48,210 nt of DNA, taken from Bacilli bacterium. GTDB lineage: Bacteria > Bacillota > Bacilli > Bacillales > Amphibacillaceae. Location of the stretch: contig DUPD01000104.1 of NCBI GenBank assembly GCA_012838505.1, forward strand, positions 1 to 48,210, in the 5' to 3' direction. The position numbers and the translations under genes are program-made. Below the pieces are notes generated by a model that saw only the letters and a program-made list of their open reading frames with translations, ran no database searches and was not told the origin of the DNA. Shown here one piece after another: positions 1-7,634 of this stretch (position 1 is the first letter of the stretch; each line of letters begins with the position of its first letter).

Positions 1-559
1 CAGTTACAGCTATTCCTGGCACATCGGTGTATATCTCCACCAAATCGGCTTTTAAGTACCCCCCAAGTACTACTGCAGTAGTATCGCTCCCACCCCGACC
101 CAGTGTAGTGATTTCATCCTTTTCTGTTCTTCCCTGAAAACCCGCAACTACAACAATTTTCCCCTGTTTTATTTCTTTTTCAATTGCAGCGGGAACCACT
201 TTTATAATATGGGCGTTTCCAAAGTCTTCAGTTGTCACTATACCTGCCTGGAACCCTGTCATAGCTTCGGCTTTGACCCCTTGGGCTTCTATATAAGCTG
301 CCATAATTGACGCTGAAATAATTTCCCCACATGACATGAGTAAATCTTGTTCACGCTTTGATTGTTTACCATTTGGATAATTAATCAGCGCTAAAAGAGC
401 GTCCGTTGCATACGGATCTGGTGCGCGTCCAATCGCTGAGACAACGACGACGACTTTATAACCTTCTCGTAATGATGCTTGAATGTGCTTAATTGCATAC
501 TCACGAGATCCCACATCTTTTAACGATGTCCCTCCAAATTTTTGTACTAAAATATCCAT
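1..559 (-). CDS. dapG: Aspartokinase I, N-terminal part (cut by window edge)
   Basis: This gene encodes aspartokinase, which phosphorylates L-aspartate in the first step of the diaminopimelate/lysine pathway. The minus-strand frame opens [12 protein letters not shown], with the KFGGTS nucleotide-binding motif of the amino acid kinase fold. It continues with SAIGR, the SCGE segment, the VAGFQG motif, the [10 protein letters not shown] motif and an EIYTDV segment, all typical of the catalytic half. About 186 residues are visible; the C-terminal ACT regulatory domains lie outside the window. Two ATGs are adjacent (557-559 and 560-562). I chose the inner one because it leaves better spacing from the GGGGTGA ribosome binding site. 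It follows asd by 15 nt and is surely cotranscribed with it. The position after asd matches the diaminopimelate-sensitive isozyme DapG of B. subtilis. Confidence 0.93.
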   Translation of the reverse strand, partial: MDILVQKFGGTSLKDVGSREYAIKHIQASLREGYKVVVVVSAIGRAPDPYATDALLALINYPNGKQSKREQDLLMSCGEIISASIMAAYIEAQGVKAEAMTGFQAGIVTTEDFGNAHIIKVVPAAIEKEIKQGKIVVVAGFQGRTEKDEITTLGRGGSDTTAVVLGGYLKADLVEIYTDVPGIAVT

Positions 560-574
560 CATTTCACCCCAAGA

Positions 575-1618
575 TTAGAGCCAATTATTTTTAACGAGTG
601 ATTCAGCGATTTGGACTGAATTCCAAGCAGCTCCTTTTAACAAGTTATCTGAAACAACCCATAAATGTATGCCTAATGGATTATCTAAATCTTTTCTCAC
701 ACGACCAACAAATACGTCTGTTTGACCTGCCGCATCTAATGGTGTCGGATATTCTTGTGTCTCAATATTATCTTTTAACACGATTCCTGGTGCACTGTTT
801 AAGACATCGTGAATATCTTTTACTGAAACATCTTTTTCAACCTCGAGATAGACACTTTCAGCATGTGAAGTGAAAAATGGTAGACGTACACACGTTGCTG
901 CTACTGATAGATCATCACGATTCATAATTTTTTTCGTCTCATTGATCATTTTCATTTCCTCAAATGTGTAGCCATTCTCCTGAAAGAGATCAATTTGTGG
1001 TAATGCATTAAAAGCAATTGGATAATGGTTTGGCTCGCTTTTTACAGGGAGCAACTTAGCATCGACATCTTCTCCATTTAAAAAAGCTTGGGCTTGATCT
1101 TTTAATTCTTCAACTGCTTGGGCACCTGCTCCTGAAACCGCCTGATACGTAGAGACAATGACTCGTTTTAGTCCGAATTTTTCTTCAATCGGCTTTAAAG
1201 TTGCAACCATTTGAATCGTTGAACAGTTAGGATTAGCAATAATTCCTTGATGATTTTTGATATCCGCTTCATTCACTTCTGGAACAACAAGTGGTACATT
1301 TTCATCCATTCGATAGGCGCTTGTATTATCAACTACAACCGCACCACGTTTAATTGCTTCTGGGGCAAGTTGTTTAGAAATCGAACCACCGGCTGAAAAG
1401 AGGGCAATATCGACCCCTTCAAAGCTTTCGGGTTTAGCTTCTTCAACGACGATTACTTCATCCTTAAACTTAATCTTTGTTCCTGCTGAACGTGGTGACG
1501 ATAGTAGTTTTAATTGATTAATTGGAAAGTTCTTTGCTTCTAAAGTTTCTAATATTTTTTGTCCCACAGCTCCTGTTGCACCTAATAGTGCGACATTATA
1601 TCTTTTTGTCTTTAACAT
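575..1618 (-). CDS. asd: Aspartate-semialdehyde dehydrogenase
   Basis: Asd reduces aspartyl phosphate, made by the next gene dapG, to aspartate semialdehyde, the branch point to lysine, diaminopimelate, dipicolinate, threonine and methionine. The 347-residue product begins MLKTKRYNVALLGATGAVGQ, with the GxxGxxG NADP-binding loop at the N-terminus. It carries the active-site segment NPNCSTIQ with the catalytic cysteine near residue 130 and a family-typical C-terminal segment containing NLLKGAAWN. The frame stays open 24 nt further upstream, but the ATG at 1616-1618 is preceded at good spacing by GGAGAGGGG, so I take that as the start. This ribosome binding site lies inside the right arm of a terminator-like hairpin (1625-1690), which could affect expression. 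Confidence 0.96.
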   Translation of the reverse strand: MLKTKRYNVALLGATGAVGQKILETLEAKNFPINQLKLLSSPRSAGTKIKFKDEVIVVEEAKPESFEGVDIALFSAGGSISKQLAPEAIKRGAVVVDNTSAYRMDENVPLVVPEVNEADIKNHQGIIANPNCSTIQMVATLKPIEEKFGLKRVIVSTYQAVSGAGAQAVEELKDQAQAFLNGEDVDAKLLPVKSEPNHYPIAFNALPQIDLFQENGYTFEEMKMINETKKIMNRDDLSVAATCVRLPFFTSHAESVYLEVEKDVSVKDIHDVLNSAPGIVLKDNIETQEYPTPLDAAGQTDVFVGRVRKDLDNPLGIHLWVVSDNLLKGAAWNSVQIAESLVKNNWL

Positions 1619-1690
1619 AAAAAAACCCCTCTCCACAAGCATAATTAATATATTTATCTATTTTAACATATTCTAATAGTAAAGAGGGGT
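1619..1690 (-). terminator. Hairpin plus T-run ending at the asd start codon
   Basis: On the minus strand the arms are at 1679-1690 (ACCCCTCTTTAC) and 1625-1636 (GTGGAGAGGGGT). They pair over 12 bp with two G-U pairs, across a loop of about 42 nt. Seven Ts (1619-1625) follow at once and abut the asd ATG. The layout is that of an intrinsic terminator for dpaB, yet the asd ribosome binding site is part of the right arm. The loop holds TGTTAAAAT, an extended -10 (TGnTAAAAT), so a separate asd promoter could start inside the loop and avoid the hairpin. The long loop makes termination strength uncertain. Confidence 0.6.
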
Positions 1691-1719
1691 ATGTTTAGTG
1701 GATTTTAATAAAAAACTGC

Positions 1720-2301
1720 TCAATAAGTCGTGATTATCGGTTGAAGTTGTTTTCCTGCTAACGCTTTTTCAACTGTTTCAGGTATGAGCTCCATTTTAGA
1801 AATCAACGAATTTGGTTTACTTGTAGGATTGTCTTGACCAAATGGAACGAGGTAGATTCCTTTAGCGGCAATTAGCTTCATTAGATTAACGCCATTTAAC
1901 CCTAATGCATCATTTGTAGAGATCGCTAAAACGATTGGTGATTGATTTCGCATCGTTGCTTTAGTTGCCATCAGACTAGGAGTATCTGTGATGGCATTGG
2001 CAAGTTTGCTTAATGAATTTCCTGTCAGTGGTGCAACGACCATACAGTCAACTGGGTTATTTGGTCCAAATGTTTCTGCTTCAACAATTGTCGTGACAGG
2101 CTTGTTTCCAGTTAATTGTTCAAGTTTCTTTAAATGATCCTCTGCTCGACCAAAACGTGTGTCTGTGTTTTGGACATTATATGAAACAACAGGCCGGACA
2201 TTAGCACCCGCTGAAACCAATTGTTCGATGATTGGAAAAACGTCTGCATAGGTACAGTGTGAGGCAGTCAAGCTGAAGCCGATTGTCTTCCCTTTTAACA
2301 T
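1720..2301 (-). CDS. dpaB: Dipicolinate synthase subunit B
   Basis: DpaB (SpoVFB) is the flavoprotein-like subunit of dipicolinate synthase. With DpaA it makes dipicolinic acid in the mother cell late in sporulation, for loading into the spore core. The product starts MLKGKTIGFSLTASHCTYAD and contains the segments VVAPLTGNSLSKLANAITD and NDALGLNG typical of this flavoprotein (FMN-binding) fold. Its length of about 193 residues fits the family. A TTG lies two codons upstream; I chose the ATG at 2299-2301 because GGGAGGG sits about 8 nt before it. It follows dpaA by 21 nt, so the two form one transcription unit, probably ended by the hairpin at 1619-1690. Confidence 0.95.
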   Translation of the reverse strand: MLKGKTIGFSLTASHCTYADVFPIIEQLVSAGANVRPVVSYNVQNTDTRFGRAEDHLKKLEQLTGNKPVTTIVEAETFGPNNPVDCMVVAPLTGNSLSKLANAITDTPSLMATKATMRNQSPIVLAISTNDALGLNGVNLMKLIAAKGIYLVPFGQDNPTSKPNSLISKMELIPETVEKALAGKQLQPIITTY

Positions 2302-2322
2302 GTTCAATTCCCTCCCTGCTTA

Positions 2323-3204
2323 TTAGTGATGCTCGGCAATTAATTGATTAATGACATTCGCCAAAATTTCCCCTGCTGTTTTAGGAGCAACTTTTGCTGG
2401 TAAGCCTAGTGCATGAATCGCATTTAGTCCCCGCTTTTTAGCATAATCAAAATTTATTCCACCCGGTTTTGAAGCAAGATCAATAATTAATGCATCTGCT
2501 GAAAAAGCGTTTAATTCCTCTTGGTCAACAATCAATGCAGGTACGGTATTAATCAATAAATTACACTTTTTAATATATGCAGGTAGTTCACTTAGGTGAA
2601 ATCCATCAAATCCTAATGTCTTCGCTTTTGCAATATCCTTCGTTTTCCTAACACCTGTTGCAACTTTTGCACCAAGCTTTGCAAATTTATCAGCAACAGT
2701 TAAACCAACTCGCCCTAGCCCTAAAATCACAACATTTGAATCTTGTAAGGTCGTCTGCATTTGTTGAAGTGCTAATAAAATCGTTCCTTCTGCTGTTGGG
2801 ACGGAATTATATATTGCTACATCATCACGCTCCATCATTGGGATAAACGTGTTTAACTTATCTGCTAAAGCTTGTTTTAAATAAGGCGTACTAATCCCAG
2901 AAAAAACAAGTGAAGTCGGTTTAAGCTTTTCAAAGAAGTTTTCTGGCAAATAAATTGCTTGGTTTGAAAAAGTTGATTTGACGTATCCTTCATTTTCAAC
3001 TCCTGTAATTGGTAGAATAACGACATCTAAAATCTCAGGATTTAATTCATCTAAATCTGTGTATTGTACACCTAAAAATCCTTGGTCTAATTGATCATAG
3101 CCAATTAGTTTTATTGTGTAATTTGATTTACTAATCAGTTTTTTGATTAATTCTAAATAGCGAGCATCTCCCCCAATAATCGCTATTTGTTTTTTTAATA
3201 TCAT
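2323..3204 (-). CDS. dpaA: Dipicolinate synthase subunit A
   Basis: DpaA (SpoVFA) is the dehydrogenase-like subunit of dipicolinate synthase, which converts the lysine-pathway intermediate dihydroxytetrahydrodipicolinate to dipicolinate. The product is about 293 residues. It has an N-terminal family domain (IAIIGGDARYLELI) and a Rossmann NAD(P)-binding domain with the GLGRVG loop (VVILGLGRVGLTVADKFAKL) at about residues 160-180. The segment LIIDLASKPGGINFDYA near residue 245 is characteristic. I chose the ATG at 3202-3204 because GAGGTGA precedes it at normal spacing; the longer frame would start with a GTG inside that site. A good sigma-K promoter lies at 3292-3320, consistent with mother-cell expression. 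The lysine-pathway genes asd and dapG follow downstream. Confidence 0.95.
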   Translation of the reverse strand: MILKKQIAIIGGDARYLELIKKLISKSNYTIKLIGYDQLDQGFLGVQYTDLDELNPEILDVVILPITGVENEGYVKSTFSNQAIYLPENFFEKLKPTSLVFSGISTPYLKQALADKLNTFIPMMERDDVAIYNSVPTAEGTILLALQQMQTTLQDSNVVILGLGRVGLTVADKFAKLGAKVATGVRKTKDIAKAKTLGFDGFHLSELPAYIKKCNLLINTVPALIVDQEELNAFSADALIIDLASKPGGINFDYAKKRGLNAIHALGLPAKVAPKTAGEILANVINQLIAEHH

Positions 3205-3291
3205 TCCATTCACCTCGACTGTTTAGATATAAGAAGCACAACGTTGTTTATAGTAAAATGTTTAGCTAACATTTGGTTAACAACTTCGCTT

Positions 3292-3320
3292 TATTTTATG
3301 CTTATCATCCAAGTCAGTGC
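3292..3320 (-). promoter_or_regulatory. Predicted sigma-K promoter of dpaA
   Basis: The minus strand carries GCAC (3317-3320), exactly 16 nt, then CATAAAATA (3292-3300). This matches the B. subtilis sigma-K pattern of an AC-containing -35 and a CATAnnnTA -10 separated by about 16 nt. It lies some 90 nt upstream of dpaA, after the ymxH terminator, and dipicolinate synthase is a known sigma-K target in B. subtilis. Confidence 0.75.
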
Positions 3321-3353
3321 AGTACATTCACACAAATAGGTTAAACACTAGTT

Positions 3354-3385
3354 AAAATAAAAAAGACTACCGTAATTTGATAGTC
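3354..3385 (-). terminator. Intrinsic terminator after ymxH
   Basis: Minus-strand arms GACTATC (3379-3385) and GGTAGTC (3365-3371) pair over 7 bp, one of them a G-U pair, around a 7-nt loop. They are followed by six Ts, an A and four Ts. It lies 17 nt after the ymxH stop and separates ymxH from the sporulation promoter of dpaA. Confidence 0.8.
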
Positions 3386-3401
3386 AGATTAAATATTATA
3401 A

Positions 3402-3644
3402 TTACTGGTCTTCTGTTTTTCTTATGATGATGGTGTCTTTGCCGACCTTTTCGATTTGATCCCAATTGATTCTGACTTGAGTTTGATCACGTTTAAAACC
3501 AAACAAACCATAATTCGGGATAATAAAAGATTTTATTTGACCCGTTTTCGGATCAAGCTCAAGATCAGTCTGACCTAACAACCCTAAACGTTTGCCATCT
3601 GTTAAATTAACAATTTCTTTTCCACTCAACTCTTGATAGCGCAT
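3402..3644 (-). CDS. ymxH: YlmC/YmxH family PRC-barrel protein
   Basis: This is a small protein of 80 residues starting MRYQELSGKEIVNLTDGKRL. The opening and the later LELDPKTGQIKSFIIP segment identify the YlmC/YmxH family, a single PRC-barrel domain found in spore-forming Firmicutes. The biochemical function is not known. The frame is open further upstream, but the ATG at 3642-3644 follows GTAGGAGGGA at good spacing and matches the family's usual N-terminus. In B. subtilis ymxH also lies just before spoVFA (dpaA), but there it follows ylxY and mlpA, which are absent here; in this window it directly follows pnp. It has its own terminator downstream and the pnp terminator upstream. I see no clear promoter in the short gap, so it may depend on readthrough. 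Confidence 0.85.
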   Translation of the reverse strand: MRYQELSGKEIVNLTDGKRLGLLGQTDLELDPKTGQIKSFIIPNYGLFGFKRDQTQVRINWDQIEKVGKDTIIIRKTEDQ

Positions 3645-3681
3645 CACAATCCCTCCTACCTTAACATATGAACAAAGAGAC

Positions 3682-3716
3682 AAAAAAAGAAAGCCATTTC
3701 GGAAAATGACTTTCTT
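3682..3716 (-). terminator. Intrinsic terminator after pnp
   Basis: Minus-strand arms AAGAAAGTCATTT (3704-3716) and AAATGGCTTTCTT (3687-3699) pair over 13 bp with one G-U pair around a 4-nt TCCG loop. A run of seven Ts (3682-3688) follows. It starts 9 nt after the pnp stop codon. Confidence 0.9.
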
Positions 3717-3725
3717 GACTAATAA

Positions 3726-5843
3726 TTATTTTTTAGCTTCTGCTTGCTTTTTTTCTTCATCAAGTAGAACAGCTTTTCTTGATAAGTTGATTCGACCTTG
3801 GCGATCAATCTCTTTAACCTTAACCATAATCTTATCGCCTTCTTTAACTACATCTTCAACTTTGTTTGTCCGCTTCGTGTCTAATTCAGAAATATGAATT
3901 AAACCTTCTTTTCCTTTAAACAATTCTGCAAAGGCACCAAACTTCTCAACTCGCTTAACAGTAGCTAAGTACAACTCTCCTGCTTGAACCTCACGAACGA
4001 TGTCTTCGATAATTTGTTTCGCTTTCTCGTTCATTTCTTGATCAGTTGAAGCGATGTAGACACTACCGTCTTGCTCGATATCAATCTTAACGCCTGTCTC
4101 ATCGATAATCTTATTAATTTGTTTTCCACTTGGTCCAATTACATCACGGATCTTATCCGGATTAATTGTCATTGTAATGATTTTCGGTGCATACTGTGAA
4201 AGTTGCTGATTTGGTTCTGAAATAACACTTACCATATGGTCTAAAATATGGAGACGCCCAATACGTGCTTGTTGTAAAGCTTCTTCTAAAATTTCTCGAG
4301 CAAGTCCATCAATTTTAATATCCATTTGTAGTGCTGTAATTCCTTTTTCAGTTCCAGCAACTTTAAAGTCCATATCTCCTAAAAAGTCTTCCATTCCTTG
4401 AATATCACTTAAAACAGTATAATCATCACCTTGCTTAACCAAGCCCATTGCAATACCCGCAACAGGTGCTTTAATTGGAACTCCAGCATCCATAAGCGCA
4501 AGAGTTGAAGCACAAATACTCGCTTGCGATGATGATCCATTTGACTCCAATACTTCTGAAACTAAACGAATCGTATATGGGAAATCATTTTCATTAGGAA
4601 TAACTTTTTCAAGTGCGCGCTCACCTAAAGCACCGTGACCGATTTCACGACGACCTGGTCCACGAATTGGACCGGTTTCACCTACACTAAAGTGTGGGAA
4701 ATTATAGTGGTGCATAAACCGTTTTTCTTCTTCTAAGTCTAGACCATCTAAAATTTGAACATCGCCTAGAGCACCTAGAGTACAAATCGACAATGCTTGA
4801 GTTTGTCCACGTGTGAATAAACCTGAGCCATGTGTTCTCGGTAACAAATCAACTCGTGATGCTAGCGGACGGATTTCGTCTGGCGTTCGGCCATCTGGAC
4901 GAATCTTCTCAACTGAAATTAAGCGACGTACTTCATCTTTAACCATTTGATCTAAAATATCTTTGACTTTTTTGATCGTATCTTCATCAGCTTCGTTCGC
5001 TTCATAAGTTGCAACAATATCTTTTTTAACTGCATCAATCGATTCTTCTCTTTGCAATTTCTCATGCGTTTGAATCGCAGCAACTAAACGATCTTTAGCC
5101 GTCTCATTTAACTCTGCTGATAATTCTTCATCTAAGTTAAATAATGAGACTTCCATTTTTTCTTTTCCTACAGCTTGAACAATTTCCTCTTGAAAAGCAA
5201 CTAATCGCTTAATTTCTTCGTGAGCAAACAAAATTGCTTCAAGCATGATGTCCTCTGGGATTTCGTTAGCAGATGCTTCAACCATGTTGATCGCATCTTT
5301 TGTTCCTGCTACCGTTAGATCTAGATCACTTTTTTCACGATCTTCAATTGTTGGATTAATGACAAAATCACCATCAATTCGACCAATATTAACACCCGCA
5401 ATTGGTCCATCAAATGGAATATCTGAAATTGATAGCGCGATTGATGAGCCAATCATTGCTGCAATTTCTGATGAAGCATTTTGATCAACACTCATTACCA
5501 TACTAATCACTTGAACATCATTTCTGAAGCCTTCCGGGAATAACGGACGAATAGGACGGTCAATTAATCGTGATGTCAGAACCGCTTTTTCACTTGGACG
5601 ACCTTCACGTTTAATAAATCCACCAGGGATTTTCCCAACTGCGTAAAGTCGCTCTTCATAGTTAACTGTCAGTGGGAAAAAAGGTAAATCCTTCGGTTCT
5701 TTAGAGCCAGTAGCTGTTGCTAAAACGGATGTATCTCCATAGTGAACCATACATGCACCATTTGCTTGTTTTGCTAATTCCCCAATTTCAACACTAAATG
5801 GCTTGCCTGCAATTTCAGTTTTAAAAATTTGTTTGTTTGACAT
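3726..5843 (-). CDS. pnp: Polyribonucleotide nucleotidyltransferase (PNPase)
   Basis: PNPase is the phosphorolytic 3'-5' exoribonuclease of mRNA decay. The roughly 705-residue product has two RNase PH-like domains. The first contains [17 protein letters not shown] and the second contains [14 protein letters not shown] and the [10 protein letters not shown] segment. These are followed by a KH domain ([19 protein letters not shown]) and a C-terminal S1 domain ([19 protein letters not shown]). The start is uncertain: a TTG at 5850-5852 is in frame three codons upstream, and neither codon is ideally spaced from AGAGGGG. I chose the ATG by alignment with the B. subtilis N-terminus. The gene follows rpsO across a terminator and a leader of about 250 nt that contains a 55-bp dyad (5986-6040). 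Confidence 0.96.
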   Translation of the reverse strand: MSNKQIFKTEIAGKPFSVEIGELAKQANGACMVHYGDTSVLATATGSKEPKDLPFFPLTVNYEERLYAVGKIPGGFIKREGRPSEKAVLTSRLIDRPIRPLFPEGFRNDVQVISMVMSVDQNASSEIAAMIGSSIALSISDIPFDGPIAGVNIGRIDGDFVINPTIEDREKSDLDLTVAGTKDAINMVEASANEIPEDIMLEAILFAHEEIKRLVAFQEEIVQAVGKEKMEVSLFNLDEELSAELNETAKDRLVAAIQTHEKLQREESIDAVKKDIVATYEANEADEDTIKKVKDILDQMVKDEVRRLISVEKIRPDGRTPDEIRPLASRVDLLPRTHGSGLFTRGQTQALSICTLGALGDVQILDGLDLEEEKRFMHHYNFPHFSVGETGPIRGPGRREIGHGALGERALEKVIPNENDFPYTIRLVSEVLESNGSSSQASICASTLALMDAGVPIKAPVAGIAMGLVKQGDDYTVLSDIQGMEDFLGDMDFKVAGTEKGITALQMDIKIDGLAREILEEALQQARIGRLHILDHMVSVISEPNQQLSQYAPKIITMTINPDKIRDVIGPSGKQINKIIDETGVKIDIEQDGSVYIASTDQEMNEKAKQIIEDIVREVQAGELYLATVKRVEKFGAFAELFKGKEGLIHISELDTKRTNKVEDVVKEGDKIMVKVKEIDRQGRINLSRKAVLLDEEKKQAEAKK

Positions 5844-6091
5844 ATTATTCAATTACCCCTCTCTTCTAGCTAGTCAATTGATGAGTTTGTTTAATTTTGC
5901 AATTAATTTACGTCGAAAGAAAGAGATTTATACAAGTGGCTCATGTTATAAAACCGTAATACCTTTGCACTAATGATTGATTCGTGCTCCATCCTGATCA
6001 AAATATAGTAACAATTACTATACTTTGATCAGAATCGAGCGAAAGGTAGTAACAACTTGTCATCTCTCTCAATCATAAATTAAACATACAG
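5844..6091 (-). other. pnp leader region, no gene seen
   Basis: This 248-nt stretch lies between the rpsO terminator and pnp. It contains no convincing ORF, and no sigma-A promoter with two good hexamers is visible; TATAGT and TATATT -10-like words occur only inside the dyad at 5986-6040. The dyad is the main structure in it. Confidence 0.6.
5986..6040. repeat. 55-bp imperfect inverted repeat in the pnp leader
   Basis: The arms read GCTC-n-AT-n-CTGATCAAA-n-TATAGTA, then a 5-nt centre, then the reverse complement TACTATA-n-TTTGATCAG-n-AT-n-GAGC. That gives 22 paired positions per arm with three single mismatches. It lies about 145-200 nt upstream of the pnp start. As RNA it would form a long hairpin in the leader. 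In E. coli, pnp is autoregulated through an RNase III-cleaved leader stem, so a similar role is possible here. As DNA it could be an operator. It has no T-run and is not a terminator. Confidence 0.85.
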
Positions 6092-6115
6092 AAAAAGCGG
6101 GAATACTCCCGCTTT
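6092..6115 (-). terminator. Intrinsic terminator after rpsO
   Basis: Minus-strand arms AAAGCGGGA (6107-6115) and TCCCGCTTT (6094-6102) form a perfect 9-bp stem around a 4-nt loop, followed by a short T-run. It starts 9 nt after the rpsO stop codon. Confidence 0.9.
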
Positions 6116-6123
6116 GACATTTG

Positions 6124-6393
6124 TTATCGACGTAAACCAAGTTTTTCGATCATTTGACGATAGCTTGCAATATCTTTTTTACGTAAATAGTTTAACAAGT
6201 TACGGCGTTTCCCAACCATTTTTAACAAACCACGACGTGAGTGGTGATCTTTTTTATGAGTACGTAAGTGCTCATTTAAGTTGTTAATTTCCTCAGTTAG
6301 GATAGCGATTTGTACTTCAGATGAACCTGTGTCATTCTCATGTACTTTGAACTCGTTAATTAGTTCATTTTTTCGTTCTTGTGAAATTGCCAT
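6124..6393 (-). CDS. rpsO: 30S ribosomal protein S15
   Basis: S15 is a primary 16S rRNA-binding protein of the 30S platform. The 89-residue product starts [15 protein letters not shown] and contains [25 protein letters not shown] and the LLNYLRKKD end typical of bacterial S15; the length is exactly the usual one. The frame is open three codons further upstream, but AGGAGGTGA lies at normal spacing before the ATG at 6391-6393. It is expressed behind a structured leader (6430-6472) that may mediate S15 autoregulation and is closed by its own terminator. Confidence 0.98.
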   Translation of the reverse strand: MAISQERKNELINEFKVHENDTGSSEVQIAILTEEINNLNEHLRTHKKDHHSRRGLLKMVGKRRNLLNYLRKKDIASYRQMIEKLGLRR

Positions 6394-6429
6394 CCATTTC
6401 ACCTCCTATAATCATTTAAATCACACCAA

Positions 6430-6472
6430 TCCCCTAGCAGTCGTTGGAGACTCGACTTGCCAAGCAGATGGC
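6430..6472 (-). promoter_or_regulatory. Candidate S15 autoregulatory leader with pseudoknot potential
   Basis: On the minus strand a small hairpin GCCA/TGGC (6469-6472 with 6459-6462) is followed by a stem AGTCG/CGACT (6453-6457 with 6439-6443) whose loop contains TCTCC (6446-6450). That loop can pair with GGGGA (6430-6434) just downstream, giving an H-type pseudoknot about 40 nt before the rpsO start. Several bacterial S15 leaders are known to bind S15 through diverse folds including pseudoknots. The assignment here is inferred from pairing only. Confidence 0.4.
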
Positions 6473-6530
6473 TTCCGATACTTAGATTAACGCTTTTCGA
6501 ATAAAAAAGCAAGTATTCTTGTCAAATTCG

Positions 6531-7463
6531 CTAAAATAGCTGGCGAATTTCTTGTTCATCAACTTCTAATTGGTCAATTAATTGATCAACATGATCAAAC
6601 TTATATTCAGGTCTAATGTATTTTTGCCAACCAATCGTGATTGATTGGTCATAGATCATTTGATTGAAATCTAAAATATGAACCTCACATTTTATTTCAT
6701 TTTCTACATTTTCAAATGTCGGATTATAGCCTAAACTTGCCATCCCATGAAATGTTTGCTCATCAATTAAAACAGTTACATAATAGACACCAGTCTTCGG
6801 CATAATTTGTTCTGGATCAACCGCTATATTTGCAGTTGGATAACCGATCTCTCGGCCTCTTTTGTAACCATGAATGACTGTTCCTTCTGTCATCAATGGT
6901 CGTGTTAATAGGTCTTTAACTTCTTCAACTTTACCATCAGCTAGTAATGCGCGAATTCTTGTCGAGCTAACTTTCTCACTGCCCTCATTCAGTTTTTCAA
7001 CAACATGAATCCCAAATCGTTCTTTTGAATGATTGATCAATGTATTCACGTTACCTGCACCACGGTAACCATAAGTGAAATCAAACCCACATACGAGTTT
7101 GGAAATGTTTAGACCAACAATATAATGGTCAATAAATACTTGTGGATCTAATTGTGCAACTGTAGGAGTAAAATGAATTACATATAAAAGATCAACACCT
7201 AAATCAGTGAGAATTTGCTGTTTTTGTTGAAATGTATTTAAATAAGTAAAATAAGTTGGTCCGCCTTTGATCACAACTGATGGATGTGGTGTAAAGGTCA
7301 TAACTGCTAGTTTTTTGTTTAATCGATTTGCTAGATCTTTTGCTGTTTGGAGTACATATTGATGGCCTTTATGAATGCCATCAAAGAAGCCAATTGCACA
7401 AACTGCATGTTCATCTTCGCTTGGTCGATAATCAAAAGGATATTCCAAATCGATAGTCTTCAT
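6531..7463 (-). CDS. ribF: Bifunctional riboflavin kinase / FAD synthetase
   Basis: RibF (called RibC in B. subtilis) phosphorylates riboflavin to FMN and adenylylates FMN to FAD. The 310-residue product has the N-terminal nucleotidyltransferase motif GFFDGIHKGHQ near residue 25, then CGFDFTYGYRGAG and the SSTRIR segment near residue 165. The C-terminal kinase domain carries KRGREIGYPTANIAVD near residue 202. The ATG follows CAAGGAGA at normal spacing. The gene is separated from truB by 171 nt in which I find no strong promoter or terminator, so truB and ribF may be cotranscribed. The same order truB-ribF-rpsO occurs in B. subtilis. Confidence 0.96.
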   Translation of the reverse strand: MKTIDLEYPFDYRPSEDEHAVCAIGFFDGIHKGHQYVLQTAKDLANRLNKKLAVMTFTPHPSVVIKGGPTYFTYLNTFQQKQQILTDLGVDLLYVIHFTPTVAQLDPQVFIDHYIVGLNISKLVCGFDFTYGYRGAGNVNTLINHSKERFGIHVVEKLNEGSEKVSSTRIRALLADGKVEEVKDLLTRPLMTEGTVIHGYKRGREIGYPTANIAVDPEQIMPKTGVYYVTVLIDEQTFHGMASLGYNPTFENVENEIKCEVHILDFNQMIYDQSITIGWQKYIRPEYKFDHVDQLIDQLEVDEQEIRQLF

Positions 7464-7634
7464 TATTTTTCTCCTTGATAAACATTGTCAAAAAAACTCA
7501 TATTTGAAACAATTTCATGATTATTGTTATAAATATTAGTGTTTTCATTAGCACTTTAGTATTATGAAATGCATGCATTTATCATAACATTTTATCTTTC
7601 TTTCGAAAACCAATTTAAACTATAAGTTAAGCAA

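Noticed and set aside
6500-6530. TTGACA before rpsO as a promoter
   Set aside because: The -35 is perfect, but no acceptable -10 lies 16-18 nt away; an overlapping TTGCTT-17-TAATCT is also poor. A promoter is probable somewhere here but I cannot place it.
7464-7634. ATGCATGCAT palindrome and -10-like words in the truB-ribF gap
   Set aside because: No partner -35 at acceptable spacing and no hairpin of useful length; the palindrome is short and AT-rich.
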